From the NCBI GenBank assembly GCA_946902985.2, contig OX336389.2, positions 1,015,219,441 through 1,015,283,440 on the forward strand: DNA of 64,000 nucleotides, given 5' to 3'. This document shows, piece by piece, positions 10,190 through 20,270 of the stretch (positions within the stretch are counted from its first letter, which is position 1; every line of letters begins with the position of its first letter). Both the position numbers and the translations under genes were made by a program. The DNA comes from Meconema thalassinum. Taxonomy: Eukaryota > Arthropoda > Insecta > Orthoptera > Tettigoniidae. The notes beneath the pieces were generated by a model. It did no database searches and was not told the DNA's origin. It worked only from the letters and a program-made list of their open reading frames with translations.

Positions 10190-11217
10190 TTTTCCTGACC
10201 TTTCCTGACATTTCCTGACCATTTTTCAACAAAATTCCTGACTCGTGAAGTCATCGTAATATCGGAATAAAGGTTTATTGAGCAAACAAATATTATTATT
10301 TTCATTTACAGCCTCCACCATCCCCATAGCTGCCCAATGCTCACCTATTTATTCATTTAAAATACAAAATAAAGTAAATTATAATGCAATAATACATAAA
10401 TCAAAGTACTCTGCTCGGCGTGCAGGACGTTCGTTCAATACATAATAAGTTACATGTCTCTCAAAAATAATTGAAGGTCCCACTTTACAGAATGCATTCC
10501 TGTTTGTAGGGCTCCATTGACAACGTGAAGGCCGCAAACACCAAGATTAACGAGTTGTTTGCCATCTGCATTATCTTCTATTATTTGGCCACTGAACTTT
10601 TTTATGAAACTCAAATATACATTCGGTCCATCCATAGACATACGGTACTCTTTCTAGCTAGAGGAGAGATTCCCTGGTTGAAAGCCTCTAAAATGTCTTG
10701 AGCTGTTGCATGTCCCATAAAGATGCTGCTGAAATATCTGGTGTTAACTTCATTGCAGTTGATGTCAAGTTAACGCACAAATAGGTCCAACTGACCTCGC
10801 TGAACAACTTTGTTCAATGCCTCATCAAAACAGATAACATTATCACATGAAAGAATTTCATCTTGCAGTAAATTATGAAAGTATGGAGCTAATCCATAGT
10901 TGATGACATGAGCATTTCGTGTTCCCCAATTGAAATTTTGTTGCAATTGCACTATCAGGAAACATTTCCCTGAAGGTTTCTGAAATATTTAAACAAGAAT
11001 TAAGAGAATTTATTTTGGACAACATTAAGGGCCCACTTTATTTCGGCACTTGTGACTTCATCTTTAAACCAGAAAGATTCTACAGATGTCACAGTTCCTG
11101 AAGTAGAACTTGAAGGAGTTAATATGGTTAATATAAAATTCCTGACTTTCTAATACTTTTCGCCATTTTTTCCTGACTCACGCTATATTTTCACACTTTT
11201 TCCTGACTTTTCCTGCC
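10190..11217 (-). pseudogene. hAT-like transposase relic between TTCCTGAC repeats
   Basis: Minus-strand frames give QNFNWGTRNAHVINYGLAPY, CDNVICFDEALNKVVQRGQL, then (other frame) RYFSSIFMGHATAQDILEAF and MSMDGPNVYLSFIKKFSGQI ... VNLGVCGLHVVNGALQTG. I associate the pattern FDEALNKVVQ ... GHATA.D.L ... MDGPNV ... G.CGLHVVHGA with a hAT-like transposase family common in insects and some vertebrates. Several stops (near 10640, 10775) break it. Both flanks carry clustered direct copies of TTCCTGAC (10190-10245 and 11130-11217), perhaps sub-terminal motifs. Exact element ends were not found; the superfamily call is tentative. Confidence 0.5.
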
Positions 11218-11219
11218 TG

Positions 11220-13095
11220 TGGACACCATGCAAGAAAGAAGACCAGACGATATTTCGAAACTTCAGGTAAAGCCTGGCGACACTAGGACCAGCGAAGGAA
11301 TTCATATTTCTATAGAGTTGAGCCTGCAAGTACCTATTTATGACTTGGCTACCGCAGGATGAGGTACTGTTAGGGGAAGAGTTGAACGGCCGAGCGCGCA
11401 TCTCTGTCCACCTGAGTCATGTTAAAATTATTTCATTGTCTTTGAGTGTCAGACAAGCACGGAAGAAGAAAATATAGAGACAGAGGTATGATTTGGCCAG
11501 GTCTGTGGGCGGGTCTATGCTCTAGGAACTGCGAATTCGATGTTGTGGAGAACCAACGAGAAGACATGATGCTCATTTTCGCGGGCTAGCGGCGTCAGCA
11601 AGCCAAGCCTGGTAATTACACGGGAATTAATTTGCCATTAATTCTACGATAGAATTTCGTGTGGATCAGCATCACCGTGATCTCCAGAGTGTTGTGATCT
11701 GAATGATTGTTAGTGCATGTAGTGAACCTATTATTAAGGAATCTAGCTTCGAACCTACTCCCACCCCTAGAACATTTGCCCAAATCATAGAAATACTGTT
11801 TCGTGTGCTAATGAATTTACTAATTTTGGAATTGTCGAGGGCAACACAGGTTACGACTTTGCGTGCCCAGGTGACACTTATTATTAGTATCACTTTGAGT
11901 GTTGAGATGGCACATGTGATACTCATAACTTTTTGAGAAAAATTTTTGAACTTGTATTTTTAGTTGTGTGCGTGCAACTCAGTCTTGTAATCATAAACTC
12001 AGTGAAAATTAGGTAGTTACTAGACTACAGTTTAGGGCAGTATTCATCAAAATTTTTCTGTATGACAATTTTGGCGAACTAAGTAACCAAAGAAAGCAAA
12101 ATAGCTAGCAATTGAAATGTGTGCTAATAAACATTTTATTTTAAGCAGCAAGATTTATACCCAGGCCTATGAAGGAAGAATGAAGTCCAATATCATAAAC
12201 CTGGAGATGACGATGATGTGCTAAGCATAGCAGCGGAGACGATGTCAGGAGATGTGATCTGACAAGCTGACTGGCGAAGGAATGAGAACTAAAAAATTAA
12301 TTAATTTAATTTTGACAAACGAATTATGATTTAAATGGGAATAATTTTTGTGTAAATATTTGCTTTGTGTCTTGTTGTTAATGTAGAGTTTTGTTTGTTT
12401 TGTTACCGACACACGGTTTAGTGCATGACGCATCGTGACATATTTTGTAGATATTCTTGTGTTTTTATTGTGTTGTTCACGTTTACGTGGCATCGCTTGC
12501 TCGTGGAGCATGTTGCTTGCGTAGTGCGGTTGATCAATGTAATCTGGAAATTAAGGTTATGACAAATGTGAATTTGAATTAAATTAGCATAAATGCAGTA
12601 TTGGGGGGAATCTTAGTTATGTTAGATGATTTATAATCAATCAGGCTGTTGATTTTATAATTCTCCATGTTGCGAATATTTGTATACGAGAAGCCGTCCG
12701 CTTGCTCGTAATGTTTGTTTTCTGCTTTTAATTAAATAGAGCGTGTCTTGAACACGAAGTTAGGGAAACTCGGAACTAGCGCCGACATGGGTGGATTTAT
12801 TTTATCAGTCAGTCCAAGCGATGATGTGTCATTTAAGTGATAATTGGATATAGCTTGCGGAAGATGTTTATTACTCGCTTCGTCATGCCGCGATCCAAGT
12901 TTCAGCAATCAAATCCTGCGGGACGATTGCGTGAAATCTATATTGAATCTTGAAATTCCGAGAGAATTGGTGAGATATTGTGTCTGCGATATTATTGTAT
13001 GCGTTTGCAGGTTGGCAGAATTAACAGGGCCCTAGAAGCAAAGGGTTGCCTGTCCTTGTTGTGACACGTGCTTGGGACTGTGACTGAAACAGATG
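11220..13095. other. No gene seen
   Basis: Apparently unique, AT-rich sequence. Short open frames at 11672-11936 on opposite strands overlap each other and resemble nothing known. No repeat ends were identified. Confidence 0.55.
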
Positions 13096-13096
13096 T

Positions 13097-13145
<49 letters not shown>
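13096..13145 (+). repeat. (GA)n microsatellite
   Basis: About 40 bp of uninterrupted GA preceded by a short GT run. Confidence 0.97.
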
Positions 13146-13148
<3 letters not shown>

Positions 13149-13323
13149 TTCCACGATCGCACGCAGATCAGAGACTGCTGATAAGGCTCATTAGTACTTG
13201 AGACTCTGGTCCGTTATTCTTCGAATGTTTACCAGTACTTTAAAGCCTGAATGTTTATAAATTTATTGAAACAGTAAATGGGAGCTGTTCACGTCTTATC
13301 GTTATTTATCAATTAATGATAAG

Positions 13324-13661
13324 AATGGTCCGGTTAGCTCAAACAATGCCAGCGTTTCGCCCCAGTGTGCCGTTGGGCTCGTCAGTTGGTACATACACAC
13401 CTACCAATACACGTGGCTAGCACATACATTCAAAACCTTATTTGGATTGCCAAGGTAAGGCTTTTGTTTTTATGAAAGGGAGTTTGTCTCCCGTAGCACA
13501 TTGGCATGCTCGTGACGTAAATACTGCTTGTATTTTGTGTCTGGCATGGCCTTCTCAGTATGTGCTAGCCACGCGTATTGGTAGGTGTGTATGTACCAAC
13601 TGACGAGCCCAACGGCACACTAGGGCGAAACGCTGGCATTGTTTGAGCTAACCGGACCATT
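13324..13661. mobile_element. Foldback element with 104-bp inverted arms
   Basis: 13324-13427 is the near-perfect inverse of 13558-13661; similarity weakens but continues for about 20 bp outside (ATCAATTAATGATAA-like). The 130-bp spacer has no ORF. The arms begin AATGGTCCGGTTAGCTCAAA. This looks like a non-autonomous DNA element or MITE; no clear target duplication was identified, so the superfamily is open. Confidence 0.8.
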
Positions 13662-13679
13662 TTTATCACTTATTGATAA

Positions 13680-14956
13680 TTCATCCGCTCAAATGGAAAC
13701 TACATCATATACCCTTCGCGAATATTCAAAAATTTATCGTTAATTTTTGAGCGCTATATTGATCATTGGTTGCATTGTATTCATGTTTATTTCAGCCTGT
13801 TTGGGCGGGTAATTTATGCTCTGTTTATGTCTCAGTACGGCGACCCCGGTTCTGCCATGTTTGTTGTTATGATGTTAAACGTGTGGTCATAAGTCTTGCG
13901 AGCTTTTGTGCCAATTTGAGGCAGCTCATTTACTTGTCATATGCCTTCTTGCATATTGTGTGATTTCCAAGGAAATCTTGTAATTTAATGATTTGTAAGG
14001 GTAGCGTGTGTCAGGGTATTTTATTAAGTGTACAGCCATTTTACTAGTATATTCCCATGGGCCAAAATTGTGGTTTGCTGAACGGCGATTCGCGACCTAT
14101 CCGATTGAATCGTTTGGAAGCGAACCACCGTTAATTTGTACTCATTCTCCTTCAATAGTTAACATGCGCGCACAATCTTATCAGATAGTTGGAATGGTAT
14201 TTCCACATTATATTATATCTTGTGATTTATGTTATTCTGGGATTAAGCTCAGGTTGGAGTTTTATTTTGTTTTTGTCTTGCTTTTTGACGATTCAGTTAT
14301 TAAATATTGTTTATTTCACTTCATTTCTAGTTTTTGTTTACCTTATGGATCCTTGATACTATGAAAGCGAGATATTTTATAATATTCATGCACTGAAGAT
14401 ACAAGAACTGAACGTGACCCTGGAGACAGAATCTTGCTAATAGGCTTCTTTCAAGGGTGCAGTACAGAACAGGAATTTTCCCCCAAACTATGCATGATTA
14501 ACCCATAAACTGGATAATCTGTTGCTGGATAATCTAGAGTTTATTGTATATATACACAAAATTCAGGGCTTTTCAGTTTCTTGCAAATTTACCCAGAATT
14601 ACCGTTGCTTTACGTGCACCAGAGTGCTCAATGACAAATGTACTGAAACAAACGTCTAGCCACAACCATGGCAACATACACTTGAGGGAGTACTTATCAC
14701 TTGACATTTTTATGAAGTACATATTATGTTATTTATTACCAAAAGTACATTGCAACAGAGACATATCCTTAAACAGGAACTCCAGGGAGGAGGTAGCTCA
14801 ACCAGGCGAAGAAGCTATGTGCAATTGACAGTTATTGTGTCAAGAAACCTTGTATTTTTAAGTGACTATTTGTGATCACAAATTCCAAGGTAGCATACAT
14901 TCAATAGAGAGTATTTTCAAACATGAAACACAATGTGGACACTCTTCATTATTCGG
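13680..14956. other. No gene seen
   Basis: AT-rich. ORFs of 65-118 codons at 13766-14364 and 14544-14828 have no recognisable domain and no codon pattern I would trust. Confidence 0.5.
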
Positions 14957-15130
14957 GGGCGTGGTGGCGCAGCGGTCAAGCTGTGTGCCTATCACCAAGG
15001 TAGACAAGGTTAGATTTCCGGTCAATACAAGTGAGATTTTCAAAGTGAAATGCCACGTCCTGTGGTTCGGAGTCCACGTAAAAAGGAGGTCCCATGGCTC
15101 ACGATTGCCAGATTAACTGTCACGTAAAAC
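14957..15130 (+). repeat. tRNA-derived SINE, family 1, copy b
   Basis: Head CGTGGTGGCGCAGCGGTCAA holds an A-box-like TGGCGCAGCGG. The B box is degraded (GGTTAGATTTCC). The body shares AAATGCCACGTCCTGTGGTT with copies a and c but in the opposite orientation. Confidence 0.75.
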
Positions 15131-15748
15131 TAATAGCTTCCTGCTTCCTTCTTCATATTTCACAAGAGTACATACGAAATCAAAATCCATGTATAAATAT
15201 CATTGTATTTTCTACACTTGTGTTTATAATTTGCACTGACAATTTCCTTGTTGTTCTCAACGAGTGCTCGCTTCGTACTACCACTTGCCAAATTAAAAGA
15301 ATTATCCATAGTTTATGAATTTCATACCAAGTCACAATACACGGTAATAATAAAAAAAATGAAAACACAAAATTCACTACTGCTAATAAGCCCAAACAAG
15401 GATGCGATAGTTTGGCTTCAAGATTATGCCAACATCTGAAGTTCCATTGAGGTCACGTAGGTTGACCAACAAGACAAAATCCAGGGTGTCCCAAGCAGTC
15501 ATAAATAAATTAATTAATTATATGATCTTACCTGTAGTATCGATAGTTATATTAATGTTGCTTTCTTTTTGGCACAATGAATGAATACTAATGCTCTAAA
15601 TAATTCCTATGAATAATGACATTTGGTCACAAAGCTAAAAGAAAAAAAGAAAAGATCACACCTCTAGAAGACTTCAATTGGGCTGTTCATATGTACTGTA
15701 TGTACAAGATTAAAGAATGGTGATAGTTCAGAAATTGTTTGAACTCAC
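15131..15748. other. Host intron, no repeat recognised
   Basis: Sequence downstream (in gene sense) of the FYVE exon donor GTGAGT. No further FYVE exon (expected to begin with HHCRKCG) was found on the minus strand between here and base 1. Confidence 0.5.
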
Positions 15749-15855
15749 CCTTCGATTGAGCACAGTGAATTGAGTCCTCTTGCAGTGCATGCACACAGCT
15801 GCCTCAGAATCTGGCACCCAAACAGCTGCATGAACCTCTACGGCCTTCTTTCCAC
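15749..15855 (-). CDS. PLEKHF2: Phafin (PLEKHF2/rush) exon: start of FYVE domain
   Basis: A 107-bp minus-strand exon, acceptor TTTGTTTCAG before 15855 and donor GTGAGT after 15749. With the preceding exon's last base it completes a Ser codon and reads GKKAVEVHAAVWVPDSEAAV then CMHCKRTQFTVLNRR. The WVPD motif and first zinc pair CMHC are the opening of a FYVE finger; NRR is what precedes the HHCRKCG core, which must lie in the next exon. Vertebrate phafin-2 has a near-identical EHAAVWVPDSEATVCMRC. FYVE domains bind PI3P on endosomes, and phafins act in endosome fusion, trafficking and autophagy. Exon phase matches the PH exon at 51338 exactly despite the 35-kb intron. No stop or frameshift. 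Identity is firm; whether this copy is the only one in the genome cannot be seen. Confidence 0.93.
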
Positions 15856-16337
15856 CTGAAACAAAAGAAAGACCTTTATTGATTGCCCAGTAAGTGGTGG
15901 TTGTGATTCTTTATTATGTTGCCATATGTAGAAACAGCCATCTTATATACTTTAGCAAAAGAAAAACTCAATTGTGCCAGCCCATTTCCCCTCTTCTCTT
16001 TTCTTTGGCTAGCAAAGGAGGAGAAAAAAAACTAACATCTGGCCTAAATTCTAAACCTCTCCAGGATGCACAGGGTATCAATAGTCGAATCGTGCAAGGC
16101 TGTGAGTAATGTCACTCATAGCTGATTATGACATGCTACGATTCTCAGCAACCATTTCAAAGAGATAATAATGCACACCAGGGTTCATTGAAGTTCATTG
16201 TTAATAATAATAATAATAATAATATGTGTTTTAAACCAAAATCTAACATAATTCACAGTACTTCTTTACAAAGTCAATTTCCTTAATATATGTTCTGTCC
16301 TTGTAGCAATTTCTTTCCTGGGAGCTTTATTTGTCAC
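15856..16337. other. Intronic, (AAT)n tract only
   Basis: Nothing coding. A (AAT)n microsatellite lies at 16202-16224. Confidence 0.7.
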
Positions 16338-16730
16338 CCTATAGTTTAGCCGTGCCCATTAAGTCATGCACCACGACAGCATTTGAGATCTGAGAGTCTA
16401 GAAATCGAAGATTCGAATCCCGGCACTGACAGCGGCCATTGCGAGTTTAGTTCCCCCCCCCCCTTGTTTTCCACACTCCCTCTAGACAAATGCAAGGATT
16501 GCACCTTAATTATAGATAGTTATTGTTGTTTTAAGGGGTGGAACTATGAGGTCATCTGCCCCAGATGGCACCTTCCTTCATGTCCAGGGACACCTACCGG
16601 AATCCTATAACCTAAGAATTACAGTTATGCACTTGCTACAGTCACCATATAAATACCGGTTATCAAACAAATTCAACACTGACCCAATACTAAGGGCTGA
16701 TGACCACGATGTCCCAAGTTCCTAAAATGA
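16338..16730 (+). repeat. tRNA-like SINE, family 2, copy a, with a small insertion
   Basis: Contains a B-box-like GATTCGAATCC followed by CGGCACTGACAGCGGCCATT, shared with the copy at 31640-31870. The copy is interrupted at about 16512-16612 by a segment reading TATTGTTGTTTTAAGGGGTG and ending near ATAACCTAAG. This is a diverged relative of the element-M terminal hairpin; AATTAtAG/AATTAcAG flanks it as a probable target duplication. Confidence 0.6.
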
Positions 16731-17353
16731 ATTAACAACAAGAAGCTTTATTTGTCAACAGGTCCTAGCTTGGAAGGTACAGATATGGCTTTTATGTGGT
16801 AAGTATTTACGAAATTCTTCAAATTACATACCCTTGTAAACTAGTAGCATGCATACACACACTCAGGCGTGACATGATATGTTGTGCGTTTTTTTTGGTC
16901 ATAAATACCTTATATAATATTTATTTCTGGTTAGGTTAAACAAATAATTATATTCCCACCTAATGTAATTGGGCACAATCTGTATTGACAGACTGGAAAG
17001 CTTTCTTTAATAGAACCAGGCAACACTAAAAAATGGCTTTTTCACTTCAATTTTCTCCAAAGTAAAATATCTCGCGACATCCATTAAACAGAAATTATAA
17101 CAAAGAGTAACAATCGAGCAGAACAAAATACTAACTTATTAATTGTACATGTGGTAGATATATTTTCCTGTTCTAATGGAACTATGACCAATTATTCAAC
17201 TATGGATTTAATAATCGAACAAAACAGGCTTGTATAATTTTACAAGTTACATTAAAGAAGTAATTCTATGTCTTTCAGCAGAATATTGTGGTTGTTGGGG
17301 TAGCCACGTCGTAGCTCGTGAACCATGGGTAGAGCCCTGCGCGGATAAACAAA

Positions 17354-17470
17354 ACGTTACCCGCATCCGCACGACTGTTACCCGCATCCGCACGACTGTT
17401 ACCCACATCCGCACGACTGTTATCCGCGTGACTGTTATCCACATGACTGTTATCCACATCCGCATGACTT
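17354..17470 (+). repeat. About 21-bp subterminal repeat array in the hAT
   Basis: Five to six diverging units of CCGCATCCGCACGACTGTTA. hAT transposases bind short subterminal repeats, so this is a candidate binding array; that role is inferred. Confidence 0.8.
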
Positions 17471-17589
17471 TTATCCAAATTCGCTGATATTTCAATACAG
17501 AATTATGTTTAATTTATTACATAAAGCATAAAGTGTTAAACCAACACATTTAGACATTTGAGGAGAAAGTCGTTCCTGACAATTTACTT

Positions 17590-18022
17590 CATTGCAATGG
17601 ACTTCAAGTTGGACGACACTTCTGGTTCCTTGACCTCCGCTTTAGACAAAAAACTGGCTATACTTTTTTGGCTACTTTCGCACTTGTGCCTCAGTAAGTT
17701 TGATGTGCCTGATTTGTTTCCCTAGTATGAATACACTTTTTTACAGGTAAACATCCTACTATATCGTTCACCTTTTCGTTTCCATTGAAAAGGTAACCAA
17801 ATGCCTGCCATATCGTTGACTTGAGCTTTGTTTCACGCGCTATTGAATATTCACCTTGTTTTATTTTAATACATAGTTTATCCATGTTGGTGAAATGATG
17901 TTCATACTCACGGTCGTGGTAACATTCACTAAGTGAACTTCTCTTTACGCTTGGAGAAAGGGATTGACATTTGGCCGGAAATTCCAAGTCAGTCATCATC
18001 CTTCTGCTTCTTGACCCATCCA
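17590..18022 (-). pseudogene. hAT/BED zinc-finger transposase N-terminal relic
   Basis: A minus-strand frame gives KLKSTIWQAFGYLFNGNEKV, VNDIVGCLPVKKCIHTRET, and after a frameshift GTSNLLRHKCESSQKSIASF. This is the layout of a BED zinc finger (W..F.. then C..C, then L..H..C) at the start of hAT transposases. The RNase-H catalytic part is absent, so the element would depend on a partner for movement. Confidence 0.65.
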
Positions 18023-18589
18023 CGTTCGCATAGTTGATGTCATAACTCTCTCCGTTGCAAAATCACAGCCTAAGTGCTTCAGTGCCAAGTTGGAAATAAA
18101 TCTACAGATAAACCTGGAACCAGATCTTCCAGGATAGCTTAGACGGCAAAGTAACTGACTTGAATGTTAATGATGTCACCAAGATGAACTAACAAGCTAA
18201 TTGACAGCATTATATCTCGTACGTATAGTAATAATGGCAGTGAGAATTTGAGTTGTCAAGACCAACTACTACAAACATACGGTACTTAATAAAATGTAGT
18301 TGAAAGCATAATATGAGTAAAATAATCTTCTCGTGTATAAGTGCAATATGTGCCTGAATATTTCGTATGCAATAGGCTATAGGAGTATTCCTCTTTTAAG
18401 CATGAAGCTTGGCATATCAAATATGTAATATTATCGTAAGTTTGTATTCTAAAAACTATCCGCAAGTTTACTCGAAACATTGCCCGCAGTGTATCCGCAC
18501 AGCCATGCAAACTATATCTGAGTGGCAAAAATATTTACGGACATCTGCGGGTTTATCCGCGGATATCCGCGCAGGGCTTTAACCATGGG

Positions 18590-20053
18590 CAACGGCTGAG
18601 TGGCCCAGTAAGTGGTCCTGACTGTCGGTATACCAGTTACTATGGAATAGGAGTGGGATCTTGGACATATTCTGAGTCATGGCCCTTGTGCTCAGGGCTG
18701 TATGTCAAGAGAACCTTAGAGCATAACATAGTTTGTGAGGTACATAAATGACAGATTAATGTGGATAGATTTGGAAATGTCAGGAAATCTGGTCAGGATT
18801 GTATTATTGAATGCTCCATGTGAATGGGCGGATCAGGACGAAGTAGAGGGACTTTATGAGGCACTAAGTGATGTGGTAATGTGAGCTAACCATAAGGATA
18901 GTGTAGTACTGATGAGGGATTTCAATGCTAGGATAGGAAATAGAATTAAGGGGTATGAGAAGGTAATGGGAAAGTGGGGTGAGGATAGGGAAGTGAACGC
19001 CAATGGAAAATGTTGATTGGACTTGTATGCTAGCATGGGATCTGTTGCAAACTCATTCTCGAAGCATAAGGAGAGTCACAGGTACACATGGGAGGGTAGA
19101 GAAATCATGTCATTTCTGACTTTCAATTTGAATAATTGATAAGGAATTGTAGGATATTCAGGGCTTTCTTGATGAAACAGACCACAAACTCTGCTGTGAA
19201 TTAAGCATAGTTAGACCTAAAGTGCAGAAAGTGAGGGCTGTTTGCAGGCGGATTAGGGTTGAAAATCTCCAAGATAAGGAACTTACAAAGAAATACATGG
19301 AAATGAATGATTGAGAAATTCCAAAAGAGTAGATGGTAAAGAATTGCAGGACATTGAAACGCAGTGTTCAGGATACAGGGAACCAGTACTAGAAGTAGTA
19401 AAGGCATATCTTGGGACAAAAGTGTGCAACGACAAGAAAAAGCGCACATCCTGGTGGAATGACATAGTGAAGTCTGCTTGTAAAAGTAAAATGGTTTACA
19501 AAAAGTGGCTGCAAACAAGAAATCCGACATACAGTGTATGTAGTGGAAAGGGACAGAACCAAAGAAATAATAATTGAGTCCAAAAGAAAATCGTGGGAGG
19601 AATTTAGAGATAAATTAGAAAAGTTAGGAATATCGGCAGGAAAACCTTTCTGGAGTATTATGAAGATTCATAGAAATGGAGGAAAAAGAGAAATTAATAG
19701 TGTTCTGGATAATTCAGACAAACTCATGGTAGATACCAAGGAAATACTGGGAAGATGGCAGGAATACTTCGAGAACTTGCTAAATGTAAATGGAAACTTA
19801 CCTGGCAATGCGTCAGATATTGAGATTATGCAGGAGGAGAATGAGAACTGGAATAGAATCACAGTTGAGAAAAGCAGTAATCGCACCAAATTATAAGCAA
19901 TGAAATAGAAAAGTTTGCAACAATATAGAGGCAATGTTTTGATAAGTGTCCCGGGCAAAGTGTACCCAGGCATTGTAGAAAGGAGAGTTTGATCATTAGC
20001 CGAGATTAATATGGATGAAAACCAATGTGGCTTTGGACAACTACGAGGATGTC
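18590..20053 (+). pseudogene. LINE-A copy 1, endonuclease part and linker
   Basis: Degenerate plus-strand frames recover APP-type endonuclease blocks (a GDFNARIGN-like motif near 18915 and ANSFSKHKESHRYTW near 19060). Linker blocks follow (LEVVKAYLGTKVCNDKKKRT, YVVERDRTKEIIIESKRKSW, KREINSVLDNSDKLMV). The reverse transcriptase continues after a 3-kb insertion (LINE-B), at 23011. Start codons and a continuous frame are lost. A second copy of the same family lies at 42780-43885. Sequence upstream of the hAT insertion (17280-17329) probably also belongs to it. Confidence 0.75.
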
Positions 20054-20081
20054 ATTTATTTATTTATTTATTTATTTATTT
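20054..20081 (-). repeat. (TAAA)n tail of LINE-B
   Basis: Seven ATTT units on the plus strand, which is the simple-repeat 3' tail of LINE-B read on its own strand. Confidence 0.85.
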
Positions 20082-20270
20082 ACATAGGTCCCAATGAGCC
20101 TGAGCTCGTGTTAGGGACAATCAAGTAACATAGTTACAGCATGGCATATATATAATTTTTGTAACATTATTGTTTCATTTAATAGTAACTTATATTAGAT
20201 TGCTAGTGACTAACTTTACAGAGATAATTCGGTATGATACATTGCATTGCTTAAGGCTATTGTACATGGG

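Larger units (their letters stand above)
17330..18581 (-). mobile_element. Short hAT transposon with perfect 8-bp target duplication
   Basis: ACCATGGG occurs on both sides (17322-17329, 18582-18589). TIRs are TAGAGCCCTGCGCGGATA and TAAAGCCCTGCGCGGATA (reverse complement of the right end), one mismatch. At 1,252 bp it is too short to be autonomous. Both subterminal regions are crowded with ATCCGC motifs: an array of about 21-bp units at 17354-17470 on the left, and ATCCGCACAG / TTATCCGCGGATATCC on the right. Insertion was into the upstream part of LINE-A. Confidence 0.9.

Noticed and set aside
11672..11936. Overlapping ORFs of 84 (minus) and 77 (plus) codons
   Set aside because: They overlap on opposite strands, have low-complexity hydrophobic content and no conserved motif.
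17230..17495. ORFs with repeated TRIRTTV or DNSHVDNSH peptide
   Set aside because: They are translations of the 21-bp subterminal hAT array and show no protein family features.
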